A program made the translations under genes and the position numbers. From positions 1 to 40,567 of the forward strand of contig JADHYV010000120.1 of the NCBI GenBank assembly GCA_027604705.1: a stretch of DNA of 40,567 nucleotides. Direction: 5' to 3'. The notes below the pieces were generated by a model. The model was not told the origin of the DNA and ran no database searches. It worked only from the letters and a program-made list of their open reading frames with translations. Below, piece after piece: positions 20,827 through 30,365 of the stretch (position 1 is the stretch's first letter; each line of letters opens with the position of its first letter). Origin of the DNA: Allomyces arbusculus. Its lineage: Eukaryota; Blastocladiomycota; Blastocladiomycetes; Blastocladiales; Blastocladiaceae.

Positions 20827-21404
20827 TGTTTGTGATTAATTTGGCATCTGCCATGGCACATGGTGTTGAGTGCTGCTATCAGCTGCAAGCCTGCAATTAC
20901 ATTGATGATGCACGTTCAACGGCTCAATGCGGCCGAGTGGGGTGGAAAGCGTTGACGGCCTGTCTCAAACTCAATCCGCTCCCAACTGCTGACTCCCTTC
21001 CACCTCTGCTCATCAAGTGTGCATGGCTCCCCATCCGCGGTGCAACCACTTTCCATTCTTCGCCCTCAAAGAACGTGGCGCTGATGGCGCGTTTTGGGAA
21101 AGTCTCTCCCTTGCCACAGCTTGAGATCGCTCTATCCGCGCCGCTGCGATCCAAAATGGAGTTAACGGCATTTCTTACTCCTTGTGGCCCGTGGGAATTG
21201 GGAGCCAGACGCTGACCAGGAGTAGTTTTGAAACCCCCTCGCGTTTTCCCGTGAAGGCCGGGACCCTCAGAGGACGACCCTGTCATGAGCGCAATCTGAC
21301 TCCGAAGCCGCCTCCTACATATAGCCCGTCGCCCTGCCACTCTCGCCCTCGCTCTCTCTTTCTCTCCAGCGACCGGGAGAGCTTGCCTGACTACTGTGAC
21401 CACC
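20827..21404. promoter_or_regulatory. Upstream region of the gene at 21405
   Basis: An ACATATAG TATA-like element lies near 21317-21324, followed by a long pyrimidine-rich stretch up to the CACCATG at 21405. No gene is seen in 20827-21300. Confidence 0.4.
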
Positions 21405-22094
21405 ATGCCCACTGTTGCCAACGCTATCGATATGCACCGCGTCGTGGCGCTGGAATGGGTTAGTGCGGATCACAAACGCCCAGTTCGCGTATTGGACTTT
21501 AGCCTGCGTATTACGCAGATTGGTCTGTTCAAAAAACAGTGGAGCATTCACCTCTTAGTTCGCATCAACTGAGTGCCATATTCATCTGGCAAGCACAGAG
21601 GGACCGCCGCGGTCAGGGTATCGTTTCACGGCGAGCGTTGCCAATAACGTCACGCCACCGCACTGCTCGTTTGAAGGACAGTTTTTTTATACTGTTCATT
21701 GTGCTGGTTTTCTGTCCGCTGATATTTTCGAGCGTGTTATCGCAGATCGAACGTCAGGACATTTACAAGCTTGTTCACCAGGAATTTGGAGATGCGGTGT
21801 CGCCAGACCGCTTGATCGTTAAGTTATTGCACGGCAAGGGTACTTTGGTCTTCGAGTTCGCGTCCAATGCCCGATTCGATCGACTGCACAAATTTTGCTG
21901 GGCATTGCGCCGTGGTGATGGTACGTTCAGTTGTCCTCGATGGTGGTGCTTCTGGTCTTCCAGACGATGCTCACCTTTCCCACTCAAATCACATAGCCAT
22001 TCGGCTCTGGTCAGCGGCACGGGCCAGGGCGGATGCTTGCGCGGCGTTCAATGCCTCGGAGACCATGACCTCACGAAGCCGTGGGCGGCAGTGA
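21405..22094 (+). CDS. Unrecognised multi-exon gene (tentative model)
   Basis: The ATG at 21405 (CACCATG context) opens MPTVANAIDMHRVVALEW. The clearest exon pair is an open frame ending LHKFCWALRRGD at 21920 with a strong GTACGT donor, then an exon from 21997 (after CACATAG) reading AIRLWSAARARADACAAFNA and ending in TGA at 22092-22094; these join in phase. The central exon encodes IYKLVHQEFGDAVSPDRLIV and GKGTLVFEFASNARFDRL, which look like a small folded domain (alternating strands, a final helix), perhaps PH-like. It is preceded by a hydrophobic run (FFILFIVLVFCPLIFSSVL) that is either a membrane segment or an intron pyrimidine tract ending at TTATCGCAG. How the first exon connects is unresolved, because a TGA near 21571 must be spliced out. 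I do not recognise a family. Confidence 0.4.
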
Positions 22095-22757
22095 GCAGCA
22101 CACCAGCAGCATACCAACACCAGCCATCTCTTCAGCACAATCGTGACTGTGATTATGAGCATCTTTATAGTTGCGCAATGATGTCCCAAAGCTTCTCTCC
22201 CCCCTTGACGCATCTTTGTCGATCGTGCTTGATGCCATTTGGCAGTGCTTTTTGGAAGCGCTGCGCCTATCTTCATTTAACCCACTTCTACGAAGCCAAG
22301 CATCAGCATGATGTGATGCAGCAATCACGAAGTGTTAACTCTGTTCTCATCTGTGCTGACATTCTAGTGGAGTAGATTTGAGCCGACCTTCACCCACAAG
22401 CGAAAGTGCGCTCACAGAAATCATGTTTGCAGGGAGCATACAATCTATCTTCATTCAAACCAGATGGCAAGGCAAGGCAAGGCAAAGGTGTCTCAACCAC
22501 CCTCTCCTCCTTTCCTTCTCTCGCATCTAAACTAGTCCATGCCACAACCGTCCCATGTCGGCGCGCCACGTCATGGTCTCTTGCACGTTGATGAACGGGA
22601 AATCGCCGCGGGGCCCGCCCCAGGAGCCAGCTCCCGAAAGGACCCGTTACGACCGGGGTTTATTTTTTATCGCAATGGTGGCGGGGCCTACAAGTCGACC
22701 GTAACATTCGTGAGTCTTTAGATGCTCCGAATGCAGTCGGTTGCAGCATGCCGGGAG
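22095..22757. other. Intergenic region, no feature seen
   Basis: It lies between the 3' ends of two convergent genes. An AAGGCAAGGCAAGGCAA direct repeat near 22467-22484 is the only structure noticed. The open frames show no family resemblance. Confidence 0.4.
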
Positions 22758-24345
22758 TCAATGTACCGCCGTATCCGCCGTCACATCCCAATCCGTCGGA
22801 GCGCGCCACGTCCCGCCCGCCGCATTGGCATCATTCGCACGCGCAGATGCGCCCTTGACCGGTCGCACCGGCAGGTCATCCAACGCGATACCGCGCTCCA
22901 CGTCCTTGCGACTGCCCGCACCATCGTCCCCGTCCTCGGCGAGCTCCGGCACGTCAACCGTCCATGGGTTATAATCCAAATTCGCATCTGATGGGTACTG
23001 CGCCCACGCGGGTAAATCGCGGTCGCGCTCGCGCTTGAGTGCGGCCTGCCGCTCACGAATCAGCCACTCGTACGTCGTCACACCGCCGTGCCACTGCAGG
23101 CGAAGGTGGAAGCCGAGCAGCCACGCGACGAGAATCGACGACGCAAGCAAATACATGGACCAGATGCCGAGCAGGTAGAGGGATGGCCATGCGTCGGTGC
23201 CGATGATGGGGACCGTCGACCCGCGGGCGGTGAGGAGGGTCGGGTTGGTCGCGTAGAGGACACACAGGTGCGCAGCTACGGCGCCGCCAATGACGAGGGC
23301 GATGAATCCGATGGTGACGAGCAGGAGGAACGGCCTAGCGTGGGACTGGATCAGGTGAGAAACCCGAATTCGATTGACCCACGCGTTGAACGGAAACGCA
23401 CCGGTAGTTGCGCTCGCCGACACAGCAGTTGAGAAACTGGCAGTGGTGGTCAAACGTGGCCACGCACACGTCGCATCGGCGGCAATGCCGCGTGCGCTTG
23501 CCCACCGTCGTTTGGCACACGCGACACCAAGCGTCGTCGGCCATGAGCGACCCTTGCACCTCGTCAATTGGCACGCGCCGCACAAGCGGTGCTGCCGCGG
23601 CCACGGGGTCCTCGACGTCGAGGTGGCCCACGACCACGGTGAGCACCGTGCCGAGCACCAGGCACGGCAACAGCACCCACTGCGTGAGCGGGCGCAATAC
23701 GGGGCCGACTGTTGCCCAATATCCGGCGGGCAGCGCGGGTGCAGGTGCTGTTAGTACTGGCAAAGATGCTGTCGGCGCCGACAAGGTCGCGCGCGCGGCC
23801 ACGACCGACTTAGAAAAGACTTGGGTCGTTGGCGGATCGGCCACTGCGACGGCAAGCGGTGACGACGCTGTTGCCGCCGCGTGCGCATTGGCCGCGGCCC
23901 ACTCGTCGGGTGGCAAACTCGGGATCACGAGCAGGATGATGCCGAGAGCAGCAACCACAATCGAGACGAGGTAGAGGCAGAAGTAAGGGTCGTAGGGCGG
24001 CAAAAACGGCGACCGGCGCCGACGGCCCTTTCTCCTTGCTGGCGGCCAGCACGCCCATATCGGCCGGTACGCGGCCGAGTCCTTCGTGCGTTTCCGCTTG
24101 CCCGCGGCAGCAGCCTTGGTGACGAGCGACTCGTGGCTCGTGCCGTGCGCAACGGGAGGAGGTAGCGGGCTGACCGACGAGTGCGAGTGCGAATGCGAGT
24201 GCGAGTGCGAGCCCGACGAGGCCGATGCACTCAAGTCGGCGGCACTGGCGTTGCGCGAGCGCAGCTGGTGCATGGCGGCAACGGCGGCGGGTGCGGCGGG
24301 CATGCGCGATATAGGCGCGGCGTGTGGTGGTAGCGGCGTGTCCAT
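22758..24345 (-). CDS. DHHC-type protein S-acyltransferase
   Basis: Exon 1 is 24345-23402 and exon 2 is 23334-22758, giving 506 residues. The intron (GTGCGT donor, CACGCTAG acceptor) rejoins GERNYR to PFLLLVTIGFIALV in phase. The enzyme transfers palmitate to cysteines of target proteins at endomembranes. The Cys-rich domain lies at about residues 269-312: WCRVCQTTVGKRTRHC, RRCDVCVATFDHHC, then QFLNCCVGERNYR, with the catalytic Cys in DHHC (D299-C302). Two departures from the family consensus are seen: no Pro in the GKRTRHC segment, and DHHCQF where DHHCPW is usual. Four membrane segments lie near residues 120-142, 218-240, 317-342 and 365-388, in the usual 2+2 arrangement around the DHHC loop. 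The N-terminus has a Ser-His repeat and basic stretches; the C-terminus is acidic and cytosolic. The frame is open upstream of 24345 but has no ATG close by. Confidence 0.9.
24178..24215. repeat. Hexanucleotide repeat (GAGTGC/GCACTC)
   Basis: About six units of GAGTGC with one interruption encode the Ser-His dipeptide run of the DHHC protein on the minus strand. Length variation would change only the number of SH pairs. Confidence 0.75.
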
Positions 24346-24784
24346 AGCGAAGCGGAGCTCCTCAACGGAGACGGGAAAGTGCGAATTTGCTTGTGCGGAC
24401 GCGTAGGGGGTGTGAGCAAGGGTGCACGAGCGTGGGTCGAGTGCCGGCGAGTTGCAGAGGCACGGGTGCCTTGATGCGGGGCCTAGGAGTTCTTGCAGCA
24501 AGTCCTCGTCGTCGTTGGCTTGTCGTCGTCGCCGTCACTGTCGCGGGAGCACCGCTGGCATGCTGGCGCTGACGTTGGTGCGGGCGGCGGAAGGCGGGGG
24601 ACACCACGTGCAGACCGTGAAAAGCGCACGGTCCTCGTGAGAGACGCGCCTGGCTCCCGCTCCTGGCTTCGCATCCGGTCTGCGGCCAAGCCGCTGCTCC
24701 TGCGGGCCAACGAGTAATTATTCTCGATCCCTTCCCTTTCTTCGTGGTGACCCGGCGATCGCTCATCATTTGAATTGACCACGG

Positions 24785-25198
24785 GCCTATATAGTGCTCT
24801 CGCCACCGCGTGCCGCTGCCACGCTGTCAACATGGCCGCGTTCAAGCTTCTTGGTGACCGGCAAAGATCGGTCGACAGAAGATGGGTCGACGGCCGCGAC
24901 GCGCGCAACCGATGCCGGGTGCAAGTGGGCCAAGATCGAAATTGCCATGGGCATGGGCTACCCCAACACCAACGCCTATCTCAAGACTGTGACAGCGGCC
25001 GGCAGTACGTGACTGCTTTTTTTCCTTTCTGTAAACTCTGGCACGCACGGGATTTGATCGTTGATTGATTTCAACCAGACCCGTGGATCAACGACCGCGC
25101 GGTCCTCGACATTGGCGCCGCGTGGGTGCGCGCGACGCCTGCGGCCAAATCTACTACGACATTTGCTGGGGCGGGCCCGCACCCGGGGCCAAGTAAGG
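24785..25198 (+). pseudogene. CAP/SCP-like secreted protein, copy A (relic)
   Basis: This copy lacks the signal-peptide exon. It begins at an acceptor-like TATATAG with ALATACRCHAVNMAAFKLL, matching exon 2 of the intact copies. A frameshift follows; the continuation KDRSTEDGSTAATRATDAG, KWAKIEIAMGMGY and NTNAYLKT is in another frame. The exon 2 donor (GTACGTGAC near 25005) and the exon 3 acceptor (TTTCAACCAG near 25080) are preserved. Exon 3 reads PWINDRAVLDIGAAWVRA, then shifts frame again before QIYYDICWGGPAPGAK and TAA. The region upstream is occupied by the DHHC gene promoter. Confidence 0.75.
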
Positions 25199-26067
25199 GT
25201 GTGGTCATTCGAACTGGATCGGACGCGCTCATCTAAACCGCGCGTGGGCTGAGAGGAGAGATGCTTTTGATTTTCTCAGTCACTCCCCGGTTTGCACTTT
25301 TCCAACGATCCATCACATTTTGAAGCCACTTTTATCAATCCAGTATATGTGTTCTGGACGGTGGGTCGCTTCGGCTTGCTTGAGCGCCAGTCGACACCCG
25401 CTGAGCAGATTCGTACGTGGTTGGTCGTTGCCTGTTGGACTCGCTACCCCATCCCATGAGTCAGGAGACGGCGCGAATTCCACCACCACGCAGCCTTTGG
25501 AGAAAGTCGGCAAAGTGATGATTACGGTGGGTTGCGGCTGTCGGTTCCGGTGCTCATCAGCACAGCTCCTCTAGAAACTGGCGTGCCAGCGGATAGGGTG
25601 CGGAAGAGAGGGTCAACGTGGGCGTGCCGCCAACTCACTCGTGACGCGTTCCCGCATCGCTTCGCTGATTCGCATGCAAGGTAACTGGCCGCCAACCAAA
25701 CTTGAGGCCGCCAGGTCAGCCGTCTGTTCTTGCATCGGCGAAGTCTGAGGATCACCTTCGCCGTGGGCCTTGCATCGAATCGGTCCTCTGAATTTGGCAA
25801 TCCCCTTCGACGACATCGAATTTATGGAATGTCTGCCGCGAACGAGGGCCCATCAATTGTCACTACGGCTGCATTTGATTGCGCCGACTTCGCTTCCTTG
25901 TTACTTGGCCTACGAGCTCATCGGCTTCTCCGGTTTCTCTGATGCGGGTGTTTAACAGAATTGGAGTGGACCATAAACATCCAGGCGCCGCCCCCGAATC
26001 ATCAAATCGCAGACCGGTTTGCTCCCAACCAACCAGCAACCGACTCAAGTTTCCCGGCCCAACCACC
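25199..26067. other. Intergenic region upstream of CAP copy B
   Basis: No supported gene. Near 25970-26010 a CATAAA element and a segment like AATCATCAAATCG match the promoter block of the intact CAP copies. Confidence 0.4.
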
Positions 26068-26634
26068 ATGAACGCTCTCCCCGCTCTCCTCGCCGTCGTG
26101 ATCCCCATGCTGTGTGCACGTCGGCCGCCACCGCCGCGTCGGTGGGCCGGAACATCATCGCCGGCGACTTCACGGGCGACGCTGTCACGTACTTCAACAA
26201 AATCCGCACGCCGCCAAGCTCCCTGCCATGCGCACCAGCGAGTACGTGTCGCACTCATGACGCGTTTGGTTGCTCACCATCACCATGCCCAATACTGATT
26301 GCTTCCTCGGATCCTCATCTCCAGAACCCTCAAAAATGCGTGCGACTTTTACGTCCGCGACATGGCCATGTTCAAGTTCCTCAACGACGGTGGCAACGTC
26401 AACACTTACCTCAAGACGATGAACACGGACAACAGGACCTTGCCGCGCTCTTCCTCGCTGCTGCAGTGTTGTTCTCGTGCGCGGCGGTCACTGACACCAG
26501 CGTTTTCTTTCCCGCAACCTGCAGACCGCTGGATTGCCGACAAGGATATCGTCGACATTGGCGCCGCCTGGGCCCGCTACGTGCCCGACAGCCAGTTCTA
26601 CTACGATGTCTACTACGGCGCGCTCGCCGAGTAA
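26068..26634 (+). pseudogene. CAP/SCP-like secreted protein, copy B (relic)
   Basis: The three-exon layout of the family is recognisable. Exon 1 starts with ATG at 26068 (MNALPALLAVVI), shifts frame by one base within the signal peptide near 26115, continues TSAATAASVGRNIIAGDF and AVTYFNKIRT, then shifts again near 26212 before LPAMRTSE. Exon 2 (from about 26327) reads TLKNACDFYVRDMAMFKFL but lacks most of the GSDGS segment, and its donor is GG instead of GT. Exon 3 (26525-26634) is intact: RWIADKDIVDIGAAWARYV, then FYYDVYYGALAE and TAA. The well-preserved exon 3 implies recent inactivation. Confidence 0.75.
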
Positions 26635-27399
26635 GAAAATCGAGCCGCGTGAAGGATCCAGTGTACCGTCTGATTGTGTCGATCGTTTGCCTACTGGTCA
26701 AATCGTCTTGTTATTACTCATGTTTGCCAACTATAACCAATTCGCTTCTATTTACTCGATCAAAACATGCGTTGTTCCCGGCTACTTCTGTTCTTGTTTT
26801 CGGGTCGTCGAGGTGCGCTTGAATCACTCGCAGCAAAGATCTCAACACGACCCCCACCCCCGCTTTGGCCTCCTTGCTCCAACTAATCCTGGCCCGGCCG
26901 ACTCTCTGACCCTCTTTGCACTGAGAGAGTGACCCCGTGCGAGACGCGCCGTGCCGCATCCCTTGTCTCGCGGCCAGAAACTCGACCGCTGTGCCGCGCC
27001 TGTGTCGGCGAAGCCGGTGGGCTGTCCTGGTGCCGTAGCGACTTTGCCATGGCACCACGCGGTGGCCGTTTGGGGCGGAGAACGTTCTTGTAAGAAAGGG
27101 AAGGCGTCCATGGTTGCGCTCTTCGTGTTGCCAGTGTCAAATTGTGAAGAGAGTCTAGAGTCGAGATGCACGAAGCGAGAGCGAACAAAGTTCGCCGCTT
27201 CACCGTTGCTGCGGTTTATGTGAACCGCACACCCTTGTTCTTGTCGCGTGTTGTCCAAAACCGTGATCACACATTTTCACCTTTTCCCCTAGCTGGATGT
27301 GTCAATCCGAGCAAATGATGACCGTATAAAGTCGGCCCCCCTCCGGCTGGCCAGGATCCTCACCAAATCGCACCCGGTTTGCTCGCTCTCATCAGCACC
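26635..27399. other. Intergenic region and promoter of CAP copy C
   Basis: No supported gene in 26635-27300. The last 75 bases hold the TATA box and conserved promoter block of copy C. The frames on both strands are short and show no family resemblance. Confidence 0.45.
27325..27330 (+). promoter_or_regulatory. TATA box of CAP copy C
   Basis: TATAAA lies 75 bases upstream of the ATG. It heads a block (CCCTCCGGCTGGCCAGGATC and then CAAATCG, GGTTTGCTC) that recurs with few changes upstream of copy D and, degraded, upstream of copy B. Confidence 0.75.
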
Positions 27400-28065
27400 A
27401 TGAACGCCGTCGCCGCCCTCGTTGCCGTTCTTGTCGCGCTCGTCGCCGTGTGCTCGGCCGCGCCCGTCACCTCCACGCCGACGGCCGTCAACGTCACGGC
27501 CACGGACTACACGCCCACCGCCGTCACCTACTTCAACACGTTCCGCACGGTCGCCAAGGTGCCCGCGATGCGCGCCAATGCGTACGTGCCCTGCGACCCA
27601 TGCAGACGACACTCTCCACCCCGTCGACAGCACGCTCATCGACGATTTCCACTGTCGTCTTTGTAGCGCCCTCACGACCGCGTGCCGCCGCCACGCCATC
27701 GACATGGCCAAGAACAAGTTCCTCGGCGAGCGCGGCTCGGACGGGTCGACGACCGTCTCGCGCGCCAACGACGCCGGGTACAAGTGGTCGAAGCTTGGCC
27801 TGACCATGGGCACGGGCTACGCCAGCGCAGACGCCTACCTCAAGACGATGAACAAGGACAACAGTACGTTGTTGCACTCGATCTCGCTGGCCGCCGCATG
27901 CTCGTCCCGCTTCTGTGCAGATGTTGACCCGGCCGTGACTTGAATTCCCTCACAGACCCGTGGATCGTCGACAAGGCCATCGTCGACGTTGGTGCCGTCT
28001 ACGCGCGCATCGCGCCCAACGGCCAGATCTACTACGACGTCTGCTACGGTGCCCCCGCTCTGTAA
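27400..28065 (+). CDS. CAP/SCP-like secreted protein, copy C (intact)
   Basis: Exons 27400-27581, 27667-27863 and 27956-28065 give 162 residues. A signal peptide (MNAVAALVAVLVALVAVCSA) is followed by VNVTATDYTP and then a divergent CAP (SCP/PR-1) domain: AVTYFNTFRTVAKVPAMRAN, ALTTACRRHAIDMAKNKFL, GERGSDGSTT, MGTGYASADAYLKTMNKDN, IVDVGAVYARIAPNGQIYYD, VCYGAPAL. The conserved His of the first helix (RRHAIDMA) and the final YYxxxYG strand are present. The GEN-A and GHR-like elements of canonical CAP domains are not seen, so the usual metal site may be incomplete. Both junctions are in phase with GTACGT donors, matching copy D exactly. It is a likely extracellular protein; the function of such fungal CAP proteins (sterol or lipid binding in some) is not assigned here. 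Confidence 0.8.
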
Positions 28066-29027
28066 GTCGGTCGGTCAGTCGGTCGTGCCGTGAGTGAAGT
28101 GGACGCTAAAGAAGGCGGACTTCGAGATATCTAGCTTGTGAAATCATCGTATCGCTCATGATTTTGTTTCATAACCAATTTTCATGCAAATCAATCTATT
28201 TTCCTGCCCTTTGGTTGGTTTTCGGTGTCGTGCCGCTGGTCGGCTTGAGAAGGCCCATGGCTGATGTGCCCGCTTGCGATCTGTGAGGCTATAGAATCAG
28301 TTCAGTCATGGTCTTTTGGCTTACGCTGCGTAGAGGACAGAATGGAGAGTGTTCCAATTCGTCACTCGCAACGTTGCTCTAGATTTTTTTTTTTCGGGCC
28401 CCTGATCGCGTGGATGCTGTGGAAAGATCGAGTGTAGATCAACGGTCGAACTAAACCAGCAGCGCGTCGATCGGACCTGGACGGGACTGAGCGATACGGA
28501 GGGCGAGAATCAATTGCGCTCTGGTACGTCGAAGACGGATTTGAGTCACCGCCGTCCGGCACGATCAGGGGTTGGCGGAGGCGAGGTTGGAAATAACACG
28601 CAGGAATCACTGAGATTGCGAGTCGCATCGCGCGCTGCTCCGCGTCATGCGCTGCGGAAAGCCGACCAACTAGACCCCCAGGTGTGCAGACGGTTTTGCC
28701 GAACGAGCCGATCACAAATACGCGGTCAACCTCCACGTTGGGCGGAGCGAGGAGCTCTTCAGCCCTTGTCCGAACACGTTCCAAAAACAAAAGTGAGCGC
28801 ACAATAGTCTTTTGCGCCATTTCTGGTTGCCACAGTCAAACTGCACACGGAGCAGATCCACGGCGATAACAGAACTGACGTCGCAGTCGGTGGGTTCACC
28901 GCTCCACCGCTGCCGCGCATTGAGTGCGCCGGACCGCATCCTTGTTCTCCTTTGCTTGCAAACCATGGATCGCAGAGCTTCTGTTCCTCCTGCTGCTGGT
29001 GTGCCATGCTCAGCGTGAGTGGGGACG
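28066..29027. other. Intergenic region between CAP copies C and D
   Basis: A minus-strand open frame at 28362-28820 (152 codons) contains VDRVFVIGSFGKTVCTPGG but matches no family I know and lacks supporting splice or promoter signals. Poly-T runs near 28383-28395. No gene is called. Confidence 0.4.
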
Positions 29028-29033
29028 TATAAA
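29028..29033 (+). promoter_or_regulatory. TATA box of CAP copy D
   Basis: TATAAA lies 103 bases before the ATG. The following block (CCCTCCGCCTGGCCAAAATC, CAAATCG, AGTTTGCTC) parallels that of copy C, which suggests co-regulation of the two intact genes. Confidence 0.75.
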
Positions 29034-29130
29034 TTGTTTCCGCCCCTCCGCCTGGCCAAAATCATCAAATCGTGTCCAGTTTGCTCTCAACAACCGACCA
29101 ACAGCCAACCCAATCAACGTCCCCGTCACC

Positions 29131-29778
29131 ATGAACACTGTCGCTGCCCTCCTCGCCGTTGTGGTCGCCATCATTGCCGTCTGCACGTCCGCCGCCACGG
29201 CTGCGCCCGTCAACGTCACGGCCACGGACTACACGCCCGCCGCCGTCACCTACTTTAACACGTACCGCACTGCCGCCAAGGTGCCGGTGATGCGTGCCAA
29301 CGAGTATGTGACACGCGGCCCATGCAAGCAACACTCTCCACCCTGTCGACCACTCGCTCATCGGCCTTTTTGCACTTTCGCTCCCGTAGTGCGCTCGCGG
29401 CTGCCTGCCGCCGCCACGCCATTGACATGGCCGCCAACAAGTTTCTCAGCGACAAGGGATCGGACGGGTCGACGGTTGGGTCGCGCGCGACCGACGCCAA
29501 GTACAAGTGGGCCAAGACGGGCATCACGATGGGCACGGGCTATGCCAGCGCTGACGCGTACCTCAAGACGATGAACAAGGACAACAGTACGTGTTCGCTC
29601 TCGCGTGACGTCCGTGAGCACGTGGGGATGAACACTAAGCGTCGTGTTGCCTTTCTTTCCCCAACCAGACCCCTGGATCGTTGACAAGACCATCGTCGAC
29701 ATTGGCGCCGCGTACGCGCGCATCGCGCCCAACGGCCAGATCTACTACGACGTCTGCTACGGCGCGCCGCTCTTGTAA
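29131..29778 (+). CDS. CAP/SCP-like secreted protein, copy D (intact)
   Basis: Exons 29131-29303, 29390-29586 and 29669-29778 give 159 residues. A signal peptide (MNTVAALLAVVVAIIAVCTS) precedes VNVTATDYTP and the divergent CAP domain: AVTYFNTYRTAAKVPVMRAN, ALAAACRRHAIDMAANKFL, SDKGSDGSTVGSR, GITMGTGYASADAYLKTMN, IVDIGAAYARIAPNGQIYYD, VCYGAPLL. Exons 2 and 3 are the same length as in copy C (197 and 110 bases), and the intron phases match, so these are tandem paralogues. Cysteines in TACRRH/AACRRH and DVCYG are conserved between copies and could pair. GSDGST is a motif typical of bacterial-type CAP proteins, which suggests the subfamily. Extracellular location is inferred from the signal peptide. 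Confidence 0.82.
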
Positions 29779-30365
29779 GTATTGTGTAAAGTGGACGCAG
29801 GCGCTGTGCTTCGTGATTTCTAGTTTGTCAACACGTTTTGCTCGTGTTTCTGTTTGGTCACCATCAAAGCAATTGAGTGTGAATCAATACTTTCCTGCGC
29901 TCTCCTTGTTTCTTGTTTGTGCGTGTTGTCTAAAGAAGGTCATGTCGAGCTTTGCAAATCCGCATTGGTGTGTTGTCCATCGTTGCTTTGTCCTGTGCAT
30001 GACCCATGCGACTCGTTGCACGAAATGATCGCCCTCGCGTCGGGTAAAGATGTGTGCAAGTGTTTCTCGAACGCATGGCCATGAATACTTTTAAGTGAAG
30101 TGAGAAGTGACCGTCCCGCGATGTGATCGATCATTGACGTTTCGCTCTCACCACTCTGCTCTCAACAAAAAAAAAAAAACCGTGTTGGCAGCTGAGACGC
30201 GGTTGGGGGTCGTCTTGTGTTCTGGTACTGACCGAGGACCATGTGCCGTTTGACGCGGGACTTAGAGCTGACATCCGACAGCGCGGAGGTGGGAAGAAGC
30301 GGCGTCCATTCTCTGCCCAAATGTACACAACACAGCCCAACCGCGCACAACCAACGCTTCAATTT
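29779..30365. other. Intergenic region between CAP copy D and RPS15
   Basis: These are the 3' flanks of two convergent genes. An A13 run lies near 30166-30178. No gene or RNA is recognised. Confidence 0.45.

Noticed and set aside
25005-25079. Intact coding potential of CAP copy A exons
   Set aside because: Splice sites are preserved, but exon 1 is absent and at least two frame changes are needed, so it is called a pseudogene.
28362-28820. 152-codon minus-strand frame between CAP copies C and D
   Set aside because: No family resemblance, no introns or promoter signals, and it overlaps poly-T sequence.
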